Part shown: positions 15,587 to 22,894 of the stretch, in pieces | Numbering within the stretch: position 1 is the first letter of the stretch | Layout: every line of letters begins with the position of its first letter | From: Planctomycetota bacterium | GTDB taxonomy: Bacteria > Planctomycetota > Phycisphaerae > SM23-33 | NCBI GenBank assembly: GCA_009908915.1 | Contig: JAAAOJ010000081.1 | Location: 1-32,718, forward strand | DNA length: 32,718 bases | Direction: 5' to 3' | Made by a program: the position numbers and the translations under genes | The notes under the pieces: model-generated | Told to the model about the DNA's origin: nothing | The model's database searches: none | Seen by the model: only the letters and a program-made list of their open reading frames with translations

Positions 15587-15685
15587 AAAGTGCCTTGACC
15601 TCGTAGGGAGCGTCAGCATGCCATTGATATGATCATATGAAAAGTGCCTCGACCTCGCAGGGGCTTGTTAGCATCCCATTGATAT
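15587..15685 (+). repeat. Tandem imperfect duplication upstream of iscS
   Basis: AAAGTGCCTTGACCTCGTAG...CCATTGATAT at 15587-15630 recurs as AAAGTGCCTCGACCTCGCAG...CCATTGATAT at 15641-15685 (44 and 45 nt, period 54). Both copies end in TTGATA, which in the second copy serves as the candidate -35 box of iscS. A 15-mer from it (GTGCCTCGACCTCGC, 15644-15658) occurs again on the minus strand at 29296-29310. Confidence 0.7.
15627..15638. promoter_or_regulatory. Perfect 12-bp palindrome, candidate Rrf2 operator
   Basis: ATATGATCATAT is fully self-complementary and AT-rich in GC-rich surroundings. It lies 76-87 nt before the iscS start, between the two copies of the duplicated segment. Rrf2 proteins bind AT-rich dyads, so this is a plausible site for the regulator encoded just upstream. 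Confidence 0.4.
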
Positions 15686-15705
15686 CTTAAACGGCCTGCT
15701 ATGAT
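15679..15705 (+). promoter_or_regulatory. Candidate promoter of iscS
   Basis: TTGATA (15679-15684) and TGCTATGAT with a consensus-like extended -10 (TATGAT 15700-15705) are 15 nt apart, slightly short. The -10 box ends 8 nt before the GTG start, so the mRNA would have little or no leader. Confidence 0.5.
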
Positions 15706-15713
15706 GATATACC

Positions 15714-16958
15714 GTGTTTGACCGACCTGTCTACCTTGACCACAACGCCACCACGCCGACGGACCCGACGGTGCTGGAGGCGATGCTGCCGTTCTTCTGT
15801 GAGCACTACGGCAACGCGGCCAGCCGTGCGCACCGATACGGCTGGGTGGCCGAGCAGGCCTACGACGACGCGCGCGAGCAGGTCGCCGCTCTGATCGGCG
15901 CCAGTCGACGGGAGATTGTCTTCACCAGCGGGGCCACCGAAAGCAACAACCTCGCCATCAAGGGCGTAGCGGAGATGTACGCCGACCGCGGGCGACACAT
16001 CGTCACCGTCGCCACGGAGCACCACGCCGTACTCGACCCGTGCGACTACCTTCGCGACCATCGCGGCTGCGACGTGACCGTCCTGGGAGTGGACGCGGAG
16101 GGACGCGTCGACGTCGACGCCGTCGCCGAGGCCATCGGCGATGAGACGATCCTGATCTCGGTCATGCTCGCCAGCAACGAAACCGGCACGCTCCAGCCGC
16201 TGGGCGACATCGCCCGTATCGCCAAAGACCGCGGCGTATTGGTTCATACCGACGCCGTCCAGGCCGTCGGACGCATACCGGTCGACGTGAACGAACTGGG
16301 CGTGGATCTGCTGAGCATGTCCGGACACAAACTCTATGGCCCCAAGGGCGTGGGCGCTCTGTACGTTCGCCGCAAGGGGCCGCGCGTGCGGCTGAGCCCG
16401 CAAATGCACGGCGGCGGCCACGAGCGGGGCCTGCGAAGCGGCACGCTCAACACGCCGGGCATCGTCGGGATGGGAGCGGCCTGCGACCTGGCCCGGCGGA
16501 CGATGGCCGATGAGTCTTCGCGGCAGGGGGGATTGCGAGACCGGCTGGAACGGATGCTCTCCGAGCGGATCCCGTACATCAAACAGAACGGCTGCGTCGA
16601 AGCCCGACTGCCGAATACGTCGAACCTCACCTTCGCGTTCGTCGAGGGCGAGGCGCTGATGATGAAGATGAAGACCATTGCCGTCTCCAGCGGCTCGGCG
16701 TGCAGCAGTGCCGCCGACGAGGCCAGCCACGTCCTGCGGGCGATGGGACTTCCGGAGGCCCTTGCCCATGCGTCGCTTCGCTTCAGTCTCGGACGGGGTA
16801 CGGACGTCGCGGACGTCGACTACGCCGTCGACTGCCTCACCCGGGCCGTCGCCGACCTGCGAAGGATCAGTCCGCTTTATGACGCCGCCTGCGACAACGG
16901 CGATGCAAGTGGGATAGAATGGTTCAGTGGCGAGCCGAAAGCATCAGAGACGTCCTAG
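15714..16958 (+). CDS. iscS: Cysteine desulfurase (IscS/NifS family)
   Basis: This PLP enzyme takes sulfur from cysteine and passes it to the Fe-S scaffold. The 414-residue product has YLDHNATTP at the start, the PLP-lysine motif SMSGHKLYGPKG with Lys206, TEHHAVLDPC around the stacking His, and the catalytic loop SSGSACSSA with Cys330. The short loop right after ALMMKMKTIAV is of the group I (NifS/IscS) type. The start is GTG 15714, the earliest start that leaves the N-terminal MFDRPVYLDHN intact. No Shine-Dalgarno site is present. iscU begins 28 nt downstream. The product may also be called NifS; sequence alone does not separate the two. Confidence 0.95.
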   Translation: MFDRPVYLDHNATTPTDPTVLEAMLPFFCEHYGNAASRAHRYGWVAEQAYDDAREQVAALIGASRREIVFTSGATESNNLAIKGVAEMYADRGRHIVTVATEHHAVLDPCDYLRDHRGCDVTVLGVDAEGRVDVDAVAEAIGDETILISVMLASNETGTLQPLGDIARIAKDRGVLVHTDAVQAVGRIPVDVNELGVDLLSMSGHKLYGPKGVGALYVRRKGPRVRLSPQMHGGGHERGLRSGTLNTPGIVGMGAACDLARRTMADESSRQGGLRDRLERMLSERIPYIKQNGCVEARLPNTSNLTFAFVEGEALMMKMKTIAVSSGSACSSAADEASHVLRAMGLPEALAHASLRFSLGRGTDVADVDYAVDCLTRAVADLRRISPLYDAACDNGDASGIEWFSGEPKASETS

Positions 16959-16986
16959 CACACCGTCATCGCCACGTGGAGCACAC

Positions 16987-17391
16987 ATGGAATACTCGCC
17001 GGTCGTTCAATCGCATTTCGAGAACCCGCGGAACGTCGGTTCCTTCGCGCCCGCCACGCCACGCGTCGGCACGGGCACGGCGGGCACGACGGACTGCGGC
17101 GACGTGATGAAGTTTCAGATACGCGTCGACGAACATCAGCGAATCGCCGAGGCACGCTTCAAGACTTTCGGCTGCGCCGCTGCCATCGCCGCCAGCAGTT
17201 TCGTCACCGAGTGGCTCACCGGCCGGCCGCTGGACGAGGGCGAGACGCTGACGCCCGCGATGATTACCGACGCGCTGTCCCTCTCGACGGAGAAGCAGCA
17301 TTGCTCGGCCCTGGCCGTCGAAGCCGTCGATGCCGCGCGCGCGGATTTCGAGGAAAAGTGGTTGCGCCCGGCCGCCGGCCACGACGCATAA
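16987..17391 (+). CDS. iscU: Iron-sulfur cluster scaffold protein (IscU/NifU N-terminal type)
   Basis: The 134-residue product begins MEYSPVVQSHFENPRNVG, as in IscU. It has the three cluster ligands: Cys37 in TTDCGDV (with the neighbouring Asp39), Cys63 in FGCAAAIAASS and Cys106 in KQHCSALA. The LPPVK motif that binds the HscA chaperone in proteobacteria is not present, and no hscA/hscB follow. There is no C-terminal NifU ferredoxin-like domain. GGAG lies 6 nt before the ATG at 16987. It follows iscS closely and should be in the same transcript. Confidence 0.93.
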   Translation: MEYSPVVQSHFENPRNVGSFAPATPRVGTGTAGTTDCGDVMKFQIRVDEHQRIAEARFKTFGCAAAIAASSFVTEWLTGRPLDEGETLTPAMITDALSLSTEKQHCSALAVEAVDAARADFEEKWLRPAAGHDA

Positions 17392-17509
17392 CCGCGAGCC
17401 GCCCGCGAGTTCACTTCAGCGGGCCGGTCTGTCTTGCCGATATGATCCGTGAATACGAAGCGCGGGCGCTATGCGCCGAGCAACCCTCTTTTTTGGCCGG
17501 AATGGTGTG

Positions 17510-17683
17510 ATGCAGGAAGGTATCGAGTTTTGGGGCATGTTGGCCGGTCTGGCTGCCGTGGCCGGGTGGGTGATCCACCGGATGATCAAGCACGGCCACT
17601 GGAGTGATCTGCTGGTCGTCGTGCTGCTGGGGGGTGCGTTCATCGCCGCAGCGGCGATGGTGATCATCCGGCAATGGTACTGA
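17510..17683 (+). CDS. Small membrane protein of unknown function
   Basis: A 57-residue product, MQEGIEFWGMLAGLAAVAGW..., with two hydrophobic stretches (about 7-22 and 33-52) and a polar link IHRMIKHGHWSD. It fits a two-span membrane protein. An in-frame ATG at 17471 would add a basic 13-residue leader; neither start has a clear ribosome site. TATGAT at 17441-17446 could be a -10 box. No family is recognised. Confidence 0.45.
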   Translation: MQEGIEFWGMLAGLAAVAGWVIHRMIKHGHWSDLLVVVLLGGAFIAAAAMVIIRQWY

Positions 17684-17690
17684 CGAGACG

Positions 17691-17719
17691 TTGATTTGAC
17701 CTCGGTGAGGCGATAGGCT
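17691..17719 (+). promoter_or_regulatory. Candidate promoter of manC
   Basis: TTGATT (17691-17696) and TAGGCT (17714-17719) are 17 nt apart. The manC ATG lies 27 nt after the -10 box with AAGGAG in between. Confidence 0.4.
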
Positions 17720-17746
17720 GAGCGAAACAGACGATAAGGAGTTCCC

Positions 17747-18820
17747 ATGCGGTATGCAGTGATCATGGCGGGTGGGGCGGGCAAGCGTCTGTGGCCGCTC
17801 TCACGTCAAAACCGACCCAAGCAGCTTCTGAAGATCGTCGGTGGGCGGAGCCTGATGGAAATCGCCGTCCAGCGCCTCGACGGGCTCTTCGAGCCGGAGC
17901 ATATCTACGTTGTGACCAACGCCGAGTATGCCGACCGCGTTGCCGAGGTCCTGCCCGACCTGCCGCGGGAGAATATCATCGGCGAACCGGAGGGGCGAGA
18001 CACCGCCGCGGCGATCGCCCTGGCCGCCGCCGTGGTCGGCGGCAAAGACCCCGGTGCGACGATGGCGGTTTTCACGGCCGACCACGTCATCCGTCCGGTC
18101 GACTGCTTCTGCAATACGATCGACGGAGCGATGGATCTTGCCGAGGCCAATCCGGAAGCACTGCTGACGCTCGGGGTGCGCCCGGTCTGGCCGCACACGG
18201 GTCTCGGGTACATCGAGGCCGGCGAGGGTGTCGGGGAAGATGCCTTCCGCGTCAATTGCTTCGTCGAAAAGCCGGACCATGCCACGGCACGGCAGTACGT
18301 CGAGGACGACAGCCACTACTGGAACAGCGGCATGTTCATCTGGACGGTCAAGGCCATCGATCAGGCCGTGGGGTCGCTGCTCCCGGATACCTTTGCCAAA
18401 CTCGAAGCCGTCCGCGAGGCCGCGGCCGAAGGCGAGTGCTTCACCTCGACGCTGCGCGACGTCTATCCCACGCTGGAGAAAATCAGCATCGACTATGCCG
18501 TCATGGAGAAGGCCGCCAACGTGATGATGGTTGTCCTGAACTGCGAGTGGATCGACATGGGCAGCTGGCCGGCGCTGGAGAGCGTCGTCGAGCCGGATAC
18601 GCAGGGCAACGCGATCGTGGCGCAGAACCACATTCTCATGGACAGCTTCCGCAACGTCATCGTCAGCAGCGACGAGCACCTGCTGGCCGTGCTTGGCGTC
18701 GACGACTGCATCGTTATTCATTCCGAAGATGCCACGCTTGTCTGCCGCCGCGACGACAGCCAGCGTCTCAAGGAACTCGTCGCCGCCGTCGGTAAGCACT
18801 ACGGGCAGACGTATCTCTGA
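17747..18820 (+). CDS. manC: Mannose-1-phosphate guanylyltransferase
   Basis: The enzyme makes GDP-mannose from mannose 1-phosphate and GTP, a precursor for polysaccharides. The 357-residue product starts MRYAVIMAGGAGKRLWPLSR, the nucleotidyltransferase signature, followed by PKQLLKIVG. It has the sugar-binding FVEKPD and HYWNSGMF, and YAVMEKA. Length matches the single-domain form; the phosphomannose isomerase domain of bifunctional ManC/AlgA is absent. AAGGAG stands 7 nt before the ATG. ruvX follows after 25 nt and may share the transcript, though the two functions are unrelated. Confidence 0.94.
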   Translation: MRYAVIMAGGAGKRLWPLSRQNRPKQLLKIVGGRSLMEIAVQRLDGLFEPEHIYVVTNAEYADRVAEVLPDLPRENIIGEPEGRDTAAAIALAAAVVGGKDPGATMAVFTADHVIRPVDCFCNTIDGAMDLAEANPEALLTLGVRPVWPHTGLGYIEAGEGVGEDAFRVNCFVEKPDHATARQYVEDDSHYWNSGMFIWTVKAIDQAVGSLLPDTFAKLEAVREAAAEGECFTSTLRDVYPTLEKISIDYAVMEKAANVMMVVLNCEWIDMGSWPALESVVEPDTQGNAIVAQNHILMDSFRNVIVSSDEHLLAVLGVDDCIVIHSEDATLVCRRDDSQRLKELVAAVGKHYGQTYL

Positions 18821-18845
18821 GCTGACCGCCCGGCCGGAGGGCTGC

Positions 18846-19325
18846 ATGACGCGATGGCTGGCGATTGATCACGGGCACAAACGCATCGGCGTGGCAAGCG
18901 GCGATACCGAGACCCGGCTTGCCGTGCCGCTGACGGTGCTCGACGGCCGATTGCCCGAAACGGCCGCGGAGCAGATTGTCAAGCTCGTGCGTGAACACGC
19001 GGCCGTGGGGGTTGTTGTCGGCTGGCCGATGAACATGGACGACAGCGAAGGCCCGCAGGGCGTCCGGGCCAGGCGGTTCGCCGCCGACCTCCAGCAGCGG
19101 CTCTCGGTCGACGTCCGCCTCTGGGACGAACGTCTCAGCAGTTTCCAGGCCGACGAAGCCCTCGCCGGGCAATGGACGCGGCAGAAGCGTCGCGCGCGTC
19201 AGGACGCCGTGGCCGCAGCCGCCTTCCTTCAGCATTTCCTCGACGCAGACGGTCCGGCAACCGCCCCGACGCCCGCCGGGGCAGCGCAAGAAAAACAGCC
19301 GCCGGACGGGGGGTCCGACGGCTGA
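18846..19325 (+). CDS. ruvX: Putative pre-16S rRNA nuclease / Holliday junction resolvase YqgF
   Basis: The 159-residue product has the RNase H-like YqgF fold: LAIDHGHKRIGVASGD at the N-terminus, VVGWPMNMD...GPQGVRARRFA in the middle, and WDERLSSFQADEAL followed by the late acidic RQDAVAAAAFLQHFLD. These are the catalytic positions of the family. In E. coli the protein matures the 5' end of 16S rRNA. The last ~25 residues are Pro/Ala-rich and extend past the usual end; they overlap the terminator of the convergent FHA gene. GGAGG lies 6 nt before the ATG at 18846. Confidence 0.9.
   Translation: MTRWLAIDHGHKRIGVASGDTETRLAVPLTVLDGRLPETAAEQIVKLVREHAAVGVVVGWPMNMDDSEGPQGVRARRFAADLQQRLSVDVRLWDERLSSFQADEALAGQWTRQKRRARQDAVAAAAFLQHFLDADGPATAPTPAGAAQEKQPPDGGSDG
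19291..19323 (-). terminator. Rho-independent terminator of the FHA gene
   Basis: Reading leftward, AGCCGTCGGAC and GTCCGGCGGCT form an 11-bp stem with one mismatch around five C residues, followed by TTTTT. It starts 29 nt after the FHA stop codon and lies inside the last codons of ruvX. Confidence 0.75.
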
Positions 19326-19351
19326 GTCGTTGTCTTGCTTGGGGAGGGTTG

Positions 19352-19870
19352 CTAGCCGAGGGGGTTCTCGTTGCCGTCTTCTTCCTCGGAGGCCAGCCCT
19401 TCCAGCGCCGCGAGGGGATCGTCGTCATCGTCGTCTTCGATCGCCGCCAGACCGATCTCGCCGGAGTCGGCTTCCTGCGTGTCGTCGCTGGATATGGCCG
19501 AGCCATCGACGTTTGCCTCGGACGACGTAGCCGGCGCAGCGGCCGGCGGGGTTTTCGGCGGCGCGATATCGGCAGGCTGTCCGTCGACCTGCAGTGTAAA
19601 CGTCACGGGCCCGATCGTGATCTTGTCGCCGGGCGACAGCGTCACTTCGTTGACGCGCTCGTTGTTCACGAACGTGCCGTTCGCCGAGCCGAGGTCGCGG
19701 AGGACCACACCGCCCTGACGGACCTCGAATTGACAGTGCTGGCGGGAGCACATCTCGATCGGCACGCGAAGGTCGCAGTCCTGCCCGCGGCCGATGAGCG
19801 TGGTTTCCTTGTCGATGCGGATTGTCTTCTGCTCGCCGGTGGGCTTGAAAAAGACAAGTGTTACGTTCAT
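19352..19870 (-). CDS. FHA-domain protein with acidic tail
   Basis: A 172-residue cytoplasmic protein. Residues about 5-95 form a forkhead-associated domain, with TLIGRGQDCDLRVP, the SRQHC motif and DLGSANGTFVNNERV. These are the residues that bind phosphothreonine peptides. The rest is a disordered Ala/Pro linker and an Asp/Glu-rich end (AAIEDDDDDDPLAALEGL). FHA proteins usually partner with Ser/Thr kinases or secretion systems, but none lies nearby. The start is ATG 19870 with no strong ribosome site. hemW is divergent, 95 nt away. Confidence 0.85.
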   Translation of the reverse strand: MNVTLVFFKPTGEQKTIRIDKETTLIGRGQDCDLRVPIEMCSRQHCQFEVRQGGVVLRDLGSANGTFVNNERVNEVTLSPGDKITIGPVTFTLQVDGQPADIAPPKTPPAAAPATSSEANVDGSAISSDDTQEADSGEIGLAAIEDDDDDDPLAALEGLASEEEDGNENPLG

Positions 19871-19965
19871 GGTGTCCGTCCTGTCGAAAAAGAACTCATG
19901 CGTGCGGCGTGGAAACAGCAGGCCGATCGTCTAATCAATAGTAGCATCGGCAGGATTCGTATTTT

Positions 19966-21186
19966 ATGATGACGGAATTCCCCTGCAAGGAAAATCGGGA
20001 CGGTGTTTGTGCGCCGGCGTCGCGGGCCGAGGCCGCCGCACCGGCGCCATCGTTGTACGTGCATGTACCGTTCTGCGCGCGGAAGTGCGCCTACTGCGAT
20101 TTCGCGTCCCACGTCCCCGTCCCCGGCGAGGCGGCCGCGTGGCGTTGCGCGCTGCAGCAGGAACTCGAACTGAGGCGAGCCGAACTGGCGGTCCCGCTGC
20201 GAACGTGCTATGTCGGTGGCGGCACGCCGAGCGTTCTGCCGATCGCCGAGCTGCGCGGACTGCTGGAGATGCTCAGGCCTCTCGTGGCCGACGATGGCGA
20301 GTTCAGCCTCGAAGCCAACCCGGCCACCATCGATGAGCCAACGGCGGATACCCTCGCCGCCGGCGGGGTCACCCGGGTCACGTTGGGGGCGCAGAGTTTT
20401 CAGCCCGGCGAGTTGCAGGTTCTCGGGCGGCTGCACGCGGCGGATGATGTTTCGCGTGCGGCGGTGTTGCTTCGCCGGGCGGGCGTGGCGAATCTGGCAG
20501 TCGACCTGATCTACGCCATTCCCGGCCAGACGCCGGCGGCGTGGCAGGACAGCCTGGCCGCCGCGATCGACCTCCAACCGCAGCACGTGAGCTGCTACGC
20601 ACTGAGCTTCGAAGAGAACACGCCGCTGGGAACTGACCTGCGGTCCGGTCGCGTGTCTGAGTTGGCAGAGGACCTGCAGAGGTCCATGTACGACGTGGCC
20701 GTCGAGATGTTGACGGCAGCCGGCTACGAGCACTACGAGCTGTCGAATTTCGCCCGGCCGGGTCGCCCGTGCATTCACAACCTGGTTTACTGGCGTAATG
20801 CCGCATACCTCGGCATCGGCCCGGCGGCGTGCAGCTATGTCGCCGGCGAACGGCGGTCGACCACGCCGGACTTCCGCGATTGGCTCAGCGCGCTGGCCGG
20901 CGACCCGCCGACCCGCCCGTCCGCCGAGACCGAAACACTTGACGCGCGAACGGCGATGGCCGAGACGTTGATGCTCGCTCTGCGGTTGACGGCCGGGGTC
21001 GACGAAGCGGCCTTCAAGGGCCGCTACGGCCTGTCGCCTGCGGAGGCCTTCCCCGAAAGCGTCGCCCGGCAGCTTCAGATCGGCACGCTCGAACAGCAGG
21101 GCGGACGGCTGAGACTTGCACGGGAGGCGTATTTTACTTCCGATGCCGTCCTCCGCGATATCATCGCCGAGACCTCGCCGCGGTGA
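19966..21186 (+). CDS. hemW: Heme chaperone HemW (radical SAM, HemN-like)
   Basis: The 406-residue product has the radical-SAM motif CARKCAYCDF (Cys37, Cys41, Cys44) after LYVHVPF. It has CYVGGGTPSVL, SLEANPATI, GVTRVTLGAQSF and the C-terminal HNLVYWRNAAYLGIGPAA. HemN, the true coproporphyrinogen dehydrogenase, has the longer CxxxCxxC with an extra Cys; here Phe follows (CDF), as in HemW. HemW delivers heme to haem proteins such as respiratory enzymes. The first ~28 residues before the conserved core are variable. The start ATG 19966 lies in an AT-rich stretch with no Shine-Dalgarno site. Confidence 0.9.
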   Translation: MMTEFPCKENRDGVCAPASRAEAAAPAPSLYVHVPFCARKCAYCDFASHVPVPGEAAAWRCALQQELELRRAELAVPLRTCYVGGGTPSVLPIAELRGLLEMLRPLVADDGEFSLEANPATIDEPTADTLAAGGVTRVTLGAQSFQPGELQVLGRLHAADDVSRAAVLLRRAGVANLAVDLIYAIPGQTPAAWQDSLAAAIDLQPQHVSCYALSFEENTPLGTDLRSGRVSELAEDLQRSMYDVAVEMLTAAGYEHYELSNFARPGRPCIHNLVYWRNAAYLGIGPAACSYVAGERRSTTPDFRDWLSALAGDPPTRPSAETETLDARTAMAETLMLALRLTAGVDEAAFKGRYGLSPAEAFPESVARQLQIGTLEQQGGRLRLAREAYFTSDAVLRDIIAETSPR

Positions 21187-21273
21187 CGGCAGAAAACCGA
21201 CACAACCGAACGTCCCGACGCCATCAAACGTTTCATGTGTGTGAACCGGTACAATACCCGCCGACAGGAGAAC

Positions 21274-22401
21274 ATGATGAGCTATCGAAAGGTGATGATT
21301 GTCGTGGCCGTGCTGATCGGCCTGAGCGTACCACGTTCCATATGGACCGCGCGCGCCGCGGAGGAGGTTGTCGAGGCCCCCGAGGATGCCAACGTCATTC
21401 CGCAGGCCGAACTGACCAAACTGGCCGGGGTCATCCAGATTCCGCGAGGCACGCAGCGTGCGGAGGCCATCAGGCTTTTCAAGCGGCAGGCGCCGGAGGC
21501 AATCAAGCTGGCCAGGCAGATCGAGGCCACGTATCCCGATGCGCAGAATCTCCACGAGGTACGCGGCTTCATCGTTCGCATGGCGGCAACGCTGGCTGAG
21601 CAGACCGCCGAGAACCAGTGGTGGCAGATGGTTGACGATACGGCGAATCGAATGCTCCAGGGCGATCCTCAGCCGGAGGTCCGCACGTTCGCACGGTACT
21701 TCCAGGTGAAGAAGACCATCGCCACCAGTGACCTCGACGGCGAGGCGGTCGACAAGGCGATCAACAACTACGTTGAAAGCTTCAAGGGCACACCGGCGGC
21801 TGCGCAGGCGATGATCATGGGCATTACGCTGGCGATCGAGAATCAGCGACGCGACCTCGTCGAGCCGATGGCTGACACGCTGGAAGAGAAGTTCCTGACC
21901 CGGCCCGGGGTGGCGGCCTTCCTCAAGCAGCAACTCAAGCGGGATATTAGCTTTGTAGGCGAGCCGTTCGAGGCGACACTCACGCGACTGGACGGCACGA
22001 AGCTGAATTTGCCCGAAGACCTTGAAGGTAAGGTCGTTGTTATCGATTTCTGGGCCACGTGGTGCGGCCCGTGCATCGGCTCGCTGCCGCACATGAAGGA
22101 GTTCTACGCCGAGTACAAGGACAAGGGCGTGGAGATCGTCGGCATCAGCCTGGACCGTCCTGGCAAGATCGACCACCTCAAGGAGTTTGCCAAGGAACGC
22201 GGGCTCGACTGGATCCACACCTACAGCGGCGAGTTTCGGCATGATCCGACCGCTCGCCGGTACGGGGTCAGCGGCATTCCGAGTGTATGGGTCCTCGATA
22301 AACAGGGCCGGATCTACTCGGAGAACGCCGGCGGCCGCGAGGGTGAAGTCGTTGACGAAATACTGGCCGGCAGGACCGCCACCGGCGCTGCCGGCAAGTA
22401 A
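21274..22401 (+). CDS. Secreted TlpA/ResA-like thioredoxin
   Basis: A 375-residue product. Residues 1-29 (MMSYRKVMIVVAVLIGLSVP...) are a signal peptide or membrane anchor. Residues 40-220 are a helical region without recognised domain. From about 226 a TlpA-type thioredoxin domain follows: GEPFEATLTRLDG, VVVIDFWATWCGPC with the redox pair Cys264/Cys267, GISLDRPGKIDHLKEF and the cis-Pro loop VSGIPSVWVLD. It should reduce disulfides outside the cytoplasm, as in cytochrome c maturation; the substrate is unknown. CAGGAG stands 4 nt before the ATG. The gap to hemW is 87 nt. Confidence 0.88.
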   Translation: MMSYRKVMIVVAVLIGLSVPRSIWTARAAEEVVEAPEDANVIPQAELTKLAGVIQIPRGTQRAEAIRLFKRQAPEAIKLARQIEATYPDAQNLHEVRGFIVRMAATLAEQTAENQWWQMVDDTANRMLQGDPQPEVRTFARYFQVKKTIATSDLDGEAVDKAINNYVESFKGTPAAAQAMIMGITLAIENQRRDLVEPMADTLEEKFLTRPGVAAFLKQQLKRDISFVGEPFEATLTRLDGTKLNLPEDLEGKVVVIDFWATWCGPCIGSLPHMKEFYAEYKDKGVEIVGISLDRPGKIDHLKEFAKERGLDWIHTYSGEFRHDPTARRYGVSGIPSVWVLDKQGRIYSENAGGREGEVVDEILAGRTATGAAGK

Positions 22402-22440
22402 GGCTGGACGGCGACTGCCGCGCGACGATACCATCGGGCC

Positions 22441-22884
22441 ATGCGACACGCGAGACTCCATACTGCATTCGTGTGGCCCGTTGCTTGCGCGGTCCTTGTG
22501 CTGATGCTGTCGAGCTGCGTACCGTCGGACGACAAGAACCTTGGCACCGGCGACCCACCTGACCTCGTGCGGGAATGCAACGACCTGAAACGTAAGAATC
22601 GCGACCTCAGCCGCCGGATTGAGGAGCTTGAAGCGCAAAAGCAGGTGCTCGAAGGGACCGTCGGCGACCTGCGACGGCGCGAGCGGCTACTCTCTGACCG
22701 GCTCTACCGGCTGCAGGAGGACCTCGGCAAGCAGAAAGAAATCGTCGAGGTCCTCAACAAACTGCCCGCCGAACGCGACGCTTACAAGCGCAAGGCCGAG
22801 GCCCTGACGGACAAGGTAGCTGAACTGGAACTGGAGCTTCGGAACCTGCGGAAGGACATGGATGCCTCGGCGGCCGGCGAGTAA
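22441..22884 (+). CDS. Coiled-coil lipoprotein
   Basis: A 147-residue product with signal MRHARLHTAFVWPVACAVLV and lipobox LSSC (Cys26). From residue 40 to the end it is a nearly continuous heptad pattern (DLKRKNRDLSRRIEELEAQK; LYRLQEDLGKQKEIVEVLN; KAEALTDKVAELELELRNLR). This suggests a long rod or trimer anchored to a membrane by lipid. It follows the TlpA-like gene by 39 nt and may share the transcript. It converges on the 742-aa gene with a 10-nt gap. The exact family is not recognised. Confidence 0.75.
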   Translation: MRHARLHTAFVWPVACAVLVLMLSSCVPSDDKNLGTGDPPDLVRECNDLKRKNRDLSRRIEELEAQKQVLEGTVGDLRRRERLLSDRLYRLQEDLGKQKEIVEVLNKLPAERDAYKRKAEALTDKVAELELELRNLRKDMDASAAGE

Positions 22885-22894
22885 ACAGTAGCCG

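Noticed and set aside
19867..22638. 923-codon open frame on the - strand
   Set aside because: Antisense to hemW and the TlpA-like gene, both with clear catalytic motifs.
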